Source: Hyaloperonospora brassicae
Taxonomy: Eukaryota; Oomycota; Peronosporomycetes; Peronosporales; Peronosporaceae
Length of the DNA stretch: 64,000 nt
Direction of reading: 5' to 3'
Assembly (NCBI GenBank): GCA_947650285.1
Contig: CANTFL010001456.1
Span: forward strand, 1-64,000
The position numbers and the translations under genes were made by a program. A model generated the notes under the pieces. That model was not told the origin of the DNA. It searched no databases and saw only the letters and a program-made list of their open reading frames with translations. Of the stretch, positions 32,005 through 43,059 are shown piece after piece; position 1 is the stretch's first letter; every line of letters starts with the position of its first letter.

Positions 32005-33112
32005 CGAGGTATATTGAAAAACGTTATCGACCAGCAATACCCAGTCCAGAAAGTTTGCTATATCTGGTGCTGCTAACTAGTGTAGGTTAGGGAGTGACAG
32101 CGAGAAGAGCAGTCCTCCTAGCCATTAGGTGTTGTGCCATCGATGCTCTAGCGCGGGTGTTTTGCAAGTCGTGATGAGTTAATCCACTGGCTGCGTCGAG
32201 GTATGTCTACCTCAAGCCAATGAATGATTGACGTCGTGCTGAATGTGGTGCGCGATATCCAAGGCGGTCGCTCGATTCTTTGGGATGCGTGGACTTGAAG
32301 CGATGCCTTGGTATCCATCGCAACGGTTGCAGCAACGGCTGCCATCGTGTAACGGGGTTACACGTCGGCTGGTAGTCGACGATAGGTGTGGTGCACACAA
32401 GAGAGGGGATTACCCTATAAAGTAATTTTAGAACACAGTGAGTGTATCAATTGTTGAAGACCGATGTCTGTCATCAATTGATTGCGAGATCTTTTAAGAG
32501 GTTATTTAGGGCAGGTTAAATACGTTGTTCTAAGGTGTTCTTTTAGGCCAATCAAAGAAATAAAAATTCAGTTCCCCTTTTGGTCAACATAAGACACGTG
32601 CCTTGCGAGGCGTCTTGATCGAAAGAGCTAGCAACGCCTGTAAAGGTAGCTACTCTTGAGCACTCTGTGCTGTGATTCTCTTGAATCGTTTGGCCCCCCT
32701 GGAACAGGGACCGTAAGCTCTCTGAGCTTGTTGACTCTCTGAGTCGGGTTCGTAGAACCAAAGTTGCTCGTAAGAGCGTTAAGTCTTCCTCTGACTTAAG
32801 GAGCTGTGTAGCTCCGCTACACATCGTATTAAATGCCATAAATCATTATCCCAGCTTGCGACTGCGACGTCGTCCGTGAGCGCTCGCGCTTTGCCGTACA
32901 TTGAGGCTAGCTTCGGTCTGCTAGCTGAGCGATACATACGGAGTTGAGAGTACCAGTGTACTTTCTAAATGACGTTCAGCTGTGAGAAATCGCCGAGTTG
33001 TGCCCGACGTGGTCCATGGATGAGGCTTATATATGCGGCCGACTTGTTGTACACGATAAGCCGTTACACCTGAATATCGAGTCGGTCTAATCACGTGTAC
33101 CAAGACACTCAA
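32005..33112 (-). mobile_element. LINE 3'-end copy D (RNase H plus 3' tail), split by a solo LTR
   Basis: On the minus strand 33112-32827 reads SVLVHVIRPTRYSGVTAY, then KARALTDDVAVASW; 32345-32148 continues VAMDTKASLQVHASQRIERP, followed by a tail ending GAGGTATATTGAAAAACGTT (plus-strand reading at about 32006-32025). These match the RNase H and 3' tail of the copies at 19.7 kb and 40.4 kb. Removing the LTR at 32348-32821 plus one CATCG restores the alignment. It is probably 5' truncated near 33.1 kb. Confidence 0.7.
32348..32821 (+). mobile_element. Solo LTR (TGTAACGGGG family) with CATCG target duplication
   Basis: The 474-bp segment starts TGTAACGGGG and ends CCGCTACA. It is flanked on both sides by CATCG (32343-32347 and 32822-32826), a perfect 5-bp target-site duplication as made by LTR-element integrases. 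It sits inside the RNase H domain of LINE D. No internal domain remains, so it is a solo LTR. Its second half (32659-32815) is a continuous row of nine perfect stem-loops, described in the findings. Orientation is taken from the TG start, and strand is therefore uncertain. Confidence 0.85.
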
Positions 33113-34408
33113 CTTGAGTCAAATTTACAAGCTGAGAGTGTTACAACAACGAACGTCCCGTGCATGACACGAGTTGTCTTTCGACCGCTTCTTTTGCTAC
33201 GGAGTGCTCCGAATATGCCTTCTCTAATATCGCATGACAGTCGACCAGTTGGAGTAAGTGTTTATTGATGATGGGTACTCATGGTCGACAACGTTCCTCA
33301 ATACACCTCACTTTTAACGACCACAACAACTACATCAACAAGAGTTAGTTAATAGTAAGGAGCTTATCCGTGTAAGCGAATGTGTGACAGGACCACATGT
33401 GAAAGCAAAATCGTGCTGTAGCTAGAAAGGGTGTCTGTAGGATCAGGAGATGTCGCGGTATCGAATGGAGACCAGTGCAGCCGCGTTTTCTGATTTCTAT
33501 TCTACGTTCGTGTTCATGTGCTCGTACCAGCGACACACAAAATCACTGACTGTTATATTCGTGACGAGATGAGTGCCGCATTGATCCTACCAAATAGCTG
33601 TGTGCGTCGCCACTTACTCTGAATTTTTATTAAGGTTGATTCAACGTCGAATAGGAGGAGGGGCATGCATCATCGTGCGCAAACAAACGCGACACTGATG
33701 ATGGAGATAAATTGCATGTGACATATAATGAAAATCAAGACCCGAAACTTCTTGAGTACGAGATGATTCAAGTAAGGTTTGGCTTACAAGGCCATGTTAC
33801 GTTGTACTTTGAGGTAAGGTTCAACCAGAATATAGGGTAACGTCGCCCTAAGTCCTAGGTTCACACCATCAGATACTAGATCGGCGCTCGGCTATCCTTT
33901 GAATCAACATATGCATATCAAGAAACAAGGCGTGTATAAAGACTGCAAACGCTGAAGTAGCTAGCGCCAAAGTACCACAAGAACGCACCCACTGTTGTCG
34001 TCTGCTACACATTGTAGGTGGAAATGCTCATTCAGGCGTTTATAGGATCTATACGGTTACGGCTAAGTCAAAACCTTTATCTCTTGTCGATGTGCTTAGG
34101 TCTACTACCTCGACAAGAATGGCCCAAGCAATTTCGTGATGGTCCCCTCATTTGATCACCTGAACTTATTTAGCTGCGTTCGGAAATGTGGTGCAGCACA
34201 ACATGAGTGAGAAAGAAGGTGAGCTGAACCCATGACGCCGCTAGCAACCTGCGATGTCATGTGTACCAGCGATCAAACTCGACGCGTAGAAATCGAAGTG
34301 AGTACTGTATGCAACTATACACCTTAAACCCACTGCTCTGCGCAGTGCGGGTTGTTTCTTAAACCGCACATTCTTTTGTTATCATCGTTTGTCCTTTCAG
34401 ACCGGTGT
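33113..34408. other. No gene recognised; AT-richer repeat remnants
   Basis: 33282-33322 repeats the LINE 3' terminus seen at 20.19 kb (GGTCGACAACGTTCCTCAAT then ACACCTCAC), in plus orientation. The rest has only short frames. Confidence 0.45.
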
Positions 34409-34850
34409 TGTAACGGGGCACCGAAGACTACGTACTGGTCAACCAGTACGGAGTTTACTATCACTAACTGTAGTGATAGTCAGTGCCCAGCTAGGTGTAG
34501 AACTACACAGAGGAAGGTAGAACGACTAAGGTGAAAGACTATAGTCGTCGAAAAAGTAAAATTGTTATTAATACAATGAAGTCCTATAACTCTTGTATCT
34601 CTGTTTGTCCTGACTTAGTTATGCTAATCTAACTAAATGTATGGTGACGTCTACTCACCACCCATTGCGTGCGTCTAGCAGCGATTGGTGGGCTGACATC
34701 ATCGCTATATCAACCGATGAGTAGACCCTTCGGTCATCTTCAACAATATCATCATGCTCTGTGATACTGTTGGAAGAATATTCATCGTAATATTCTTTAT
34801 TGTCATTTTATCCTTAATGACAATATCATGTAACGGGCTACCCCATTACA
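34409..34850 (+). mobile_element. Solo LTR (TGTAACGGGG family) with GGTGT target duplication
   Basis: The 442-bp segment starts TGTAACGGGG and ends CCCCATTACA, giving near-perfect 10-bp inverted termini (one mismatch). GGTGT flanks it on both sides (34404-34408 and 34851-34855). It shares the first 10 bases with the LTR at 32348 but not the rest, so the two are related families or diverged copies. It too is densely packed with perfect inverted repeats. A non-autonomous DNA element with short terminal repeats is an alternative, but 5-bp duplication and TG...CA ends favour an LTR. Confidence 0.8.
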
Positions 34851-35104
34851 GGTGTGGTCATTGGTTGAGGGCTCTAGCCAGTACATGATGTCGTTACCAA
34901 GACGACCCCGAAACGGGTGCTTCTGGCTCGCCGACACGTCCGGTCGCTGGCTTGGGTAATTTATATTTGGTGGTAGCGGTCCGGTCCCCGATGGCACACG
35001 TTCTCGCTCCCGATACTCACGAACAGACTTTACGTGCAACCTGAGTGCGCAAAGTTCCAGACACTGCATCTGCTGCGGTGGCGGCCGCCGCTGAACCGGA
35101 GAGT

Positions 35105-36000
35105 ATGAAACAACTTTTAGCGAACACGGCTGCGATTCGCAAATGGGTCATCCGGCACAAAGCTGTTGCATAACTTCAGGCTACCATGCCAGTAGGACCA
35201 AAGGGACAAGTGGCGTGGGTAACCACGTGAGATTTGAAATTGGAGAGAATCGTCTCTGGTCTGCCGTATACAATTGCTTATCTCACCTCGGTGCCGGGTG
35301 ACACCTTGCGTTCCTTTGTACATGCCATCAATAGTGAATCTCAACTGGCTGTGATCCGGCTTCACACCACACACGCCGATGCAAAAATCCGCGATCTGTT
35401 CATGGGTTAGGCCGACACGGTGGATGGGCAAACCGGTCAAATTCGATAGAGAACGACGGACAATATCCAACGGTGGTGACGTTTAGCTACTACAGCCTGA
35501 TTTGATGTGCGCGACTGTCGTCGAACCGCTTATAAATTTGGATCATTGGGGAGTCCTTAATGTGCTGTGCGTTTTGCTACCAAAGCTTGCACCCAATGAG
35601 ATTGAGACGGACGTGGTATGCCACAAATGAAAGCTGTGCTATACCACCACTCCATAGAGGTGCGCGCGGCGGTCGTCGGCATTCTCTGCAAACCTGCAAA
35701 CTGGCAAACGGTGCTTGACCTTATCGCTCGCGATGGTCAGCTAATGGAACCGCAATGATAAATGCGTCTCGGATGAACTAGGGGGTTCGCCGCCTCGGTG
35801 CACGCCCCAACGTCGTCGCATACTCTTGTTAAAGGAGTCCCGTCATCCGCGCAAGAACAGCGTTGGTAATTATTTGCAGAATGTCGCAGGATTTACCAAG
35901 CATCCGGAACACTGCTCATCTTGGTTTAGTCACTTCCGGCAGAGCGAATCTAGGGGTACCATCGATTTGATCTCTTCTACTGGAAACGCGTGTCACTATT
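35105..36000 (+). pseudogene. Possible LINE B ORF1 remnant
   Basis: Plus-strand frames in succession read RSFVHAINSESQLAVIRLHT, THADAKIRDLFMG, then after shifts KAVLYHHSIEVRAAVVGIL and CKPANWQTVLDLIARDGQLM. The text is protein-like, and it lies just 5' of the endonuclease, where ORF1 belongs. No RNA-binding motif can be named, so the call rests on position. Confidence 0.35.
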
Positions 36001-36101
36001 GGTGATCCCATGAAGATGGAAAATCCTTACAACTCCTCATGGGGCTTTGTACACAGTCGCGGGCGCTCGTTGTGGAAAGAGGCATAGCACTCTAGAGGAG
36101 A

Positions 36102-36700
36102 GTGGCGAAATTATTGAACTCCTACTCATTGGTCACGGAAATGTTCCTGTGGTCTGAGATGCATTGGACGCCACACTGGATGGCATTTCATCTCACGCTC
36201 TTGGGAGAAACAGTTCTTGTTGTCAACGTGCATGCACCAAGTGTCAAGACTGAGCGGGAGGCGATGTTCGCGAGCCTTTTACTGCTTCTACAGGAATATG
36301 ACGGACCCATGTTTGCTGGTGGGGACTTCAACTGTACTTTAGAGCCGCGACTAGACCGTTCCTTTATATCTCCACCCGGACGACACGATTCCTTGGCGTT
36401 GCGACGGCTAGTCGGTCGAGCGCAGCTCAGTGATGTTCTTGATGGTGACATGGAGATTGCCGAAGAGGAGAGAGATGTACCGGCATTTCACGCGGCGGCT
36501 CGCATCTATTCTTACACTCTGCCGGGCGGTGGTTCGGCGAGTTCGTGACTCGATAGGTGGTATGTGATCTCGCGGCATGCTGATTGGATTCGAGACGTTG
36601 CTATGTCGGTACCGGGCCCTGCAGCCGACCACGATGGCATCAGCATCAGGATCGGCGTGCCCCGTCATGTGGTCAGTGTCCGAAGGCCGAGGCGCGTGTG
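36102..36700 (+). pseudogene. LINE B endonuclease remnant
   Basis: The frame 36102-36548 has ETVLVVNVHAPS, then YDGPMFAGGDFNCTLEPRLD (the GDFN catalytic motif) and LSDVLDGDMEI. A shift follows, with DHDGISIRIGVP (the terminal SDH-like motif) at about 36635-36665. The N-terminal LQETH strand is not readable. Confidence 0.75.
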
Positions 36701-37304
36701 TCCTGTTCCAGGTTGTGCACATGCGGCCACGCACAAAGCCATCATTGCGGACATTGCTCTGGTTCCAATTCGAGCTGAAGCGATTCATTCTGTTCCGACG
36801 TCAGACCATACCACAGCCCGGATCTTGGCCGACTGGTGGGACGACTGGAAGATAAGTCTTCGTAAATTTCTTTTGGCGACTACCTATACCGAGCGTCAAG
36901 GCCTGACAAAATGCTATCGGCAGCGACTGCATCGTCTATATGTGCGATTGGATAATGCTTCCTGGTGGCGCGTACACCTGATACCTCACCTTCGGGCGAT
37001 CATGAAAGTTGCGACCAGCACGCCTTATCGTTCAGCACATGTACACGCCTGGAGAGACTTCCCGATGTTTTTACGCCCGGGTTTCGACTAAGTTTCAGTA
37101 CATCACCATCGTGGCTCTGGGAGGAAAAACGTCATCCGGGCCAAATCGGTCCCAGGACTTGGCTGACGAAATGGCCGACATCTGGGCGCGTATTATGACT
37201 CATATCTTTGCCTGTTCCGACAATACCGCCGCGTTCCTTTTCCGGGCCACCCCTCCGGACCGAGTTGATGACTACTGTAAAATCGGAAAATTCCTTCCGG
37301 CGAT

Positions 37305-38700
37305 GTGAGTGCGGCTTTGAAAGGACTTAAACGATACGAAGCCGCTGGACCACATGAAATTAACAACACATTTAACCGCGATTACGCGGACACGCTCTGT
37401 CCCATTCTCGCGACAATCTACACCAGATGGCTTACGTGCAGAGTGTTGCTGGAGTCGTTTGGTGAAGCATTTATTTGGTGCTTAATAAAATCCTCGTCCT
37501 CTGCCTTGTCGCTTGATCATCGCCCGATCGCCCTCCTCAACAGTGACTACAAGTAATTTACCACGATTCTTTCGTTTTTGTTGCGGCCATTGCTGTCGCA
37601 ACTCGTCCTGCTGGTTTGAGTTAATTTTATTCCAAAGCGATTATTCCATACGGCTCTTGACATTTTCGCGGCGTTACGCAAAGCTGTAAACTTGGACAGC
37701 GATCTAGATGGAGAAATTGTTCTGCTTCTTGAGTTTGCAAAAGCGTACGACACGTTGCAACGTCCATATTTACTTTCGGCGCTGACTTGGCTTGGGTTGT
37801 CACCCCACTTCGTATCCGTCGTGGCAGCATTAAACCGCGACAACACGTGCCGTTTTCTCGTAAATAAATATCGCTCGAGTCGACGTGCCGTTACTTATGG
37901 AATCCGGAAAGGGTGTCCTCTTGCGCCACTTCTCTTTATTTGCCCCTCGATAGTGTCTATCGGGTGCTGCAAGTGCGGGAGGACATTTGAGGTATACCTA
38001 TCACCTATGGCGGGCGGACAACTGAGCTTAAAGTCTCGGGATATGCCGATGATACTGCTGTATACCTTCGCGATCGGTCTGCAATTTTGCCTGTTATCGC
38101 TATCATCGATGACTTCGCTCACGTGTCAGGTCTTTGGCCAAATTGAACAAAATCAATGGTTCTCGAGCTGGACCCGCGCGGATCAGCGCAATCTGTAAGC
38201 ACATGTGGTCTCACTCTGCTGGCCTCCGGCGAGTCTTGCCGATATCTTGGTGTTCTAGTGGGACAACAAGTTACGGTAGCCGATAACTGGAATAAGTGCA
38301 TCCGATCTCTCTGGAGCCAACTTGTATTAGCACGGGAGAAGACGCACACATTGGAACAACGGGCTTAGCTCGCCAGTGCTATTGCTCTGTCCAAAATCAA
38401 GTTTGTAGCACGGCACTATTGGCCTCCTCCCGCCGTGGTTACCAGGCTGCACAGCTTGATTATTGACTTTGTCTGGGGCTTCCGTGATAGCAAGCGGTCC
38501 CAACCGTGGGTCCCTTCCGAGATACCTTCTTTACCTATTCGTCAGGGGGTCTTGCGGTGCCTTGTTTTCGGACGGAACTGACGACTATGGCATCTACATC
38601 AATTGGACATGGGCAGCTACTCGTTTTTCAAGGGACTTGCTATTTGGTGATTACCTGTGAGGATCGAGCGGGTCCGGTCCGGTTTATATCACGCCTTGTT
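37305..38700 (+). pseudogene. LINE B reverse transcriptase remnant
   Basis: 37305-37556 gives the N-terminal palm (AAGPHEINNTF, LSLDHRPIALLNSDYK). 37692-37960 gives LLEFAKAYDTLQRPYLLSAL (motif A, with Glu before FAKAYD where Asp is usual) and YGIRKGCPLAPLLFI (motif B). The catalytic YADD box is intact at 38042-38053 in another frame (GYADDTAVYLRDRS). 38156-38368 carries the post-palm text CRYLGVLVGQQV. Confidence 0.8.
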
Positions 38701-39910
38701 GGACTAAAGACAAGCATCCTCATTATCGATAGACTCTGTGGCAAACCGGGTCCGAGATTCTTGGAATTGATGCGGATCGGCACGCTCGCCAAGGCGCGTT
38801 CAGGGAAGTCTGCAGACGTGCCTTCTCTTTTAAATCGAGAGCTACGGTGTCCTATAATGACGACGGTAGTATAACCGTTATTGTTCAACGGGTGCTTGAT
38901 GATCGTCTGCGCGCCGGGATGCGTGCTAAAGTTGCGGCTTCGGGGAGATTTATTCACCGATGCCTTGTCCACGCCACGCTCAAGGATACGTCGCGGCTGA
39001 GAGATCGACGGGGTACGGCTTACACATTGAACGGAGCCACCTTTGCCCTGGGTTTTATTTACCTTGACGAGGCAATGTATTGGACGAGTTTGCAGACTGG
39101 CATTGTCTTGTTCTCTCCCACGCGTGACATGGCGACCCAGTCTCGAAGAAGAGACGGCATTTAGGGTCCTTCTGCCTCGCACTTCGTTACAATTTCCTGT
39201 ATTTGGTCTGTTAGGCGCTAGAAGCTGGGTGCCTCATTTCGTACTTAACGAAGGTGCACCAATTCCATGAATGGCTTCTCACTAGTGAAGGTACATCTCT
39301 CCTGCATTTAGATACGGGTATGGAATGTGGGTTGCTACCCATCTCGTTGACGACGGCGTGCGATATCGCCGCGTCCTCATCAAGTCGGACTCCTATCCAC
39401 TTTGGCGCGCATCCGATGCATACGCGGGTTGTACACCTGTAGGCCGGTCGTCGACGGTGGAGCCCACATCGAAAGAAACTTAAACAGATTAACTCCCGGC
39501 GGCGCTATATTGAAGGAACTAGACTTCTCGAGGAACGGGTTGCAAAGGCAGACTTTCACGTGATATTGAAAGGTCCACCATTGATCACGTGGAGAAACAT
39601 TCGACTAATTCGTGCGTCCTTTCCGACCAACGCTCAGACGATATATGGGCTAAAGAGTAACAGTTTCCCGCTATGGAATCGGGCGAAGCAAGATCTGTCG
39701 TGCCCCGTCCCTGAGTGTGTGGATGCTGGTCCAGCTCTGGCAAGACATATCTTTTGGACATGCCCTAGCGCGCGTCGACACCGGAAATACCTCCTTAATT
39801 GGTGGCGATGGCTTGGTACTTTTCAGGAAGATGAATTGCATGTCTGGGTGTTTGGACTGGACCTCCCGGGATTCCGCCTAACGCCTGGGTTGTTGTCAAG
39901 CAATCTATGA
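38701..39910 (+). pseudogene. LINE B C-terminal zinc-binding region
   Basis: The frame 39560-39910 reads DLSCPVPECVDAGPALARHI then FWTCPSARRHRKYLLNWWRW, a C-x4-C...H-x4-C cluster of the zf-RVT type. The preceding kilobase is broken into short frames. Confidence 0.6.
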
Positions 39911-40229
39911 CCACATGGGCAGATTTGTCGAAAGCTCAGGCTGCGGACTTCCCGGCATCTCGAGAGCTGTGGCGTTTTGTCGTATCAACGACACTTTATG
40001 CCATCTGAGTCAAGCGCCTCCGCAGCATGAAAGGTTCGTCTCTAGCACGGGCTGTTCACACAGCTAGGGCAAAGACTAACTTTCGCCGGTCGGTTCGAAG
40101 GTTTCGTGGATCAACCTTCCAGCCCGACATGGGGGAGGACGGGCAACTATTTGCGCAGGTAAAATCGGCCTTGGCTGTTACCCTCCTCTGCTACGACGAA
40201 AATTCTTTGCTGTACCCACGTCCTGTCGA

Positions 40230-40664
40230 ATGGTGCCCAGGAGTGCTCTACCTCCTATTTTCGATGGAGGATCCCGCGGAAATTCAGATATAGGCGGAGC
40301 TGAATCTGTTATTGTCCGACTCCACGTTCCGACGCACGCCACATGCGTTTTGTGGGTAGCGAGCGTGGCCTATGCCGCTGTCGATACTACTAACAATGTC
40401 TCTGAATACTTAGGGATCATCCACGGTCTTCGGAGAGCAAAGACCAGCGACTACTTACCCTTGCATTTCATTAAGGACAGTGCCCTTGTGCTTGCGCAAC
40501 TCCGAACACGACATCCTTCACGCAAGCAACACTTGGTGCAGTTATTCACCGAAGCAAGAGCCATCGCTGACGATATCCATATCTTCAGCTGGGGGCATCA
40601 TTATCGCACCTACAACAAAATGGCGGATCGACTGGCAAATATCGCTATGGACACAGGAGCTTAG
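40230..40664 (+). pseudogene. LINE B RNase H domain
   Basis: The frame reads FDGGSRGNSDIGGAESVIVR (first catalytic Asp), DTTNNVSEYLGIIHGLRRA (catalytic Glu), FIKDSALVLAQLRT (second Asp) and YNKMADRLANIAMDTGA (final Asp). The FDGGSRGN...TNNVSEY form is the archaea-like RNase H type reported in some L1-related LINEs. All four acidic positions are present, making this the best preserved part of the element. Confidence 0.8.
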
Positions 40665-40880
40665 GTTCAAGCGAACGCTTTTTCAAACCCCGTTCTAGTC
40701 CAGGAGGCCACGACCTTCCTTAATTATGATGTCAATTATTGGTTGGTGACCTCTCAGGCCGAACAATACGTCATACAGGGCCCCGTACTGACACCGAGAA
40801 ACCTAATAATTTTGCGACAGGAGTCTGCGCGCAGGCGTTCTGATGTTCGAGACCTAGTGCTGCCTAGTATATAAAGTAGC

Positions 40881-42027
40881 GGTCACCCTGGTAGCCTTGT
40901 TGCCGGGTGAAACGATATAGTAGGTCGTAAGCGTACCTAAATGTACCTCAATTTCTCACTCACGTCGTTACTAATGATGCCTAGTTTTGCAAGCTAAGTG
41001 ATGATTTGCCGTCCGAAGTCTGTGTGATTGATTTAAAGTGCACATGTTTATCGCTGCAACGGTATGGGATTGGTACATGACATCTGATTTAATGTCAATG
41101 TGGAGGTGATTCGATCAAATCACCTCTTCCGATTAATTTTTTAATAATATGACCTGCGCTTTACTAGCAGATATCCACCGTGATATCAGCACCACCAGGC
41201 GCCTCATCAAAAATGGGATCGGGTGAGCCCTTTTCATGTCATCGAAACCTGTAATGGGTCAATGTTCATATAATCATAGGTTGATTGATTATGTTATCCG
41301 ATATTTACTTATTGAGTAATCGCTGAAGGAATATTATCGTCAAAGGAAATATTTAGCACTGCTCCACTCACTTAACGATATGATCGATTTTTGCAACCAC
41401 CTAAACCTCCCATCGCTGCTAGACGCGCGAATGGTTGATGAGCAGGTAGAAATCTCAAAAACTTGTAGTTGTATATTGTTGATGTAGATAAAGGAAGATA
41501 CCATGAAATACACGTGAACTATAGATTAAATGCAGTTCTACTGCTTCCCCCAGTAAGCGTGTTTGATTAGTAAATTTGCCTTCGTCTGTACAAAACGTGT
41601 ATGTGAAGTCAAGAGGCACCTGCTTATACTGTGGGTTGTGCAAGTAGCTTGTACGATTTTAGTACAAGCATTAGGCCGTTAACAGTACCCTCATACGCGA
41701 TAATCTTACAGTCAATGAATGAAGTGACCTATAATAACAGTAGATTAAGGTCAGTCGGCATCCTGCCGTCAACCTTGTATTTCTGTCCTCACTGAGATGA
41801 ATAGTATGAGCCACAACTAAGTTTATCAGCATAAATTTGCAAGATAATAGGCGGAAAAGACCATGATATGGATGCAAGGTCTGCAAATTGTTTTGATAGC
41901 AGCAGGCGAATACTTCTCGTTAGTGGGTGTAAAGCGCCTACCCGAGGCCTTAGGATAAGACAGCTTCTAGTACACATAATCAAAATCAATTGACAAAAAA
42001 ACTTGTCGTTATATTTATAAAAGGTTC
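40881..42027. other. AT-rich stretch without a recognised gene
   Basis: No domain was found on either strand. A 9-bp inverted repeat (GAGGTGATT / AATCACCTC, spacer 6) lies at 41103-41126. Confidence 0.45.
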
Positions 42028-42790
42028 ATGAATTTGATTTCGCTAAGGTTAGTCTACTTCATGCTGTACATGAGCTATACCATGCTGATGTCTCGTAAAA
42101 TTACATTGTTGACGCGTTATTTGACCTTAGCCTCGTTGCTATTATCTTTTGGCCTAAGCGGGAGATTTGTCATATGGGCTGCATTGTTATCAAACGGGCC
42201 GCTAAATATCCGTCGATGTGAGAAGGGTGGAGGTGAGATACTTAAAACTCTGGCAGTGAGTATAACCCCTCTGCAAGGAGTGGATGAGATGTTGATCGCG
42301 ATTGCGCCAAGGAAACAAGCACGACAAACGATCAGTATGCATCCGCCGACGGTTGAAGAGAAATAAAATCTCTGGGTGGCTAATTTTGCATGGTTCTACT
42401 AGAGTAGAGAGAAATTGCGGAGCATGCAGCGCGATCTTATGGAGATTTACAGGTTAGAAGGTTGTGGCTGCCGCGTCTGAGTTCGTCCCTGGTTGATCTG
42501 TCAACGAAGCAGAGTATACAGGACTTTTTCTATGTTTTGATTTGTTGACAGATCAGACCAGGGAACGAGTGATCATATGCAGAGATTAGAATTCAGTGAT
42601 CAGGAAAATGCGTTGAGAGATCGATAACAAGGCGACAGGTCTAAAACTGCTGAGACTTAAAGCGATGAAGAAACTCCGATCCTGTTCCAAGCATGATTTC
42701 CTACATGTAAAACGCGATTGGAACGCGAGCGCGGATAGATTGACAAGTGAAGCTCTTCAGAAAGAGAAGAGTTGGATAGTGGTGGATGAC
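42028..42790 (+). pseudogene. Gypsy A connection and RNase H remnant
   Basis: The frame 42028-42366 reads MLMSRKITLLTRYLTLASLL and WAALLSNGPLNIRRCEKGGG, matching copy B's MLVSREIKVLTRYSTLAWLV. At 42640-42780 the text DFLHVKRDWNASADRLTSEA (in shifted frame) ends the domain. The middle is scrambled by indels. Confidence 0.65.
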
Positions 42791-43059
42791 TAAGATCGCC
42801 AAGATCTAGTAACTATGAATCGGCTAAATGAGTCATTGTTACACCGCAAGACTAATTAGAGGGTGCGGGTAGCTGCAATCACCCGTGATGCCGCACGACG
42901 ACGCCATTTACCACAAAATGCCCAAGAAGAGATTGTACAACAGATACGAATCGAACGAATCAAACAAGCGCAGGATAAAGAGAGTTGGATCTCGAAATTG
43001 AAGATATATCTGACTTGAGATGTATCCACGATTAAATTCGCGGATGCGAAATATTGTGC

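Larger units (their letters stand above)
35105..40880 (+). mobile_element. Degenerate LINE with RNase H, copy B
   Basis: The order on the plus strand is possible ORF1 remnant, endonuclease, reverse transcriptase, zinc-binding region, RNase H, then a 3' tail related to the other LINE copies (at 40.7 kb, AATTATGATGTCAATTATTGG). Frameshifts and stops break every part. Ends are approximate and no target duplication was found. Confidence 0.8.

Noticed and set aside
32930..33145. Possible minus-strand LTR ending TGTAACACTCTC with a TATATA box
   Set aside because: No matching end or target duplication was found, and most of the segment is explained by the LINE RNase H text.
41103..41126. GAGGTGATT/AATCACCTC hairpin
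   Set aside because: It is a single 9-bp inverted repeat in AT-rich DNA without neighbours; no element ends or terminator context.
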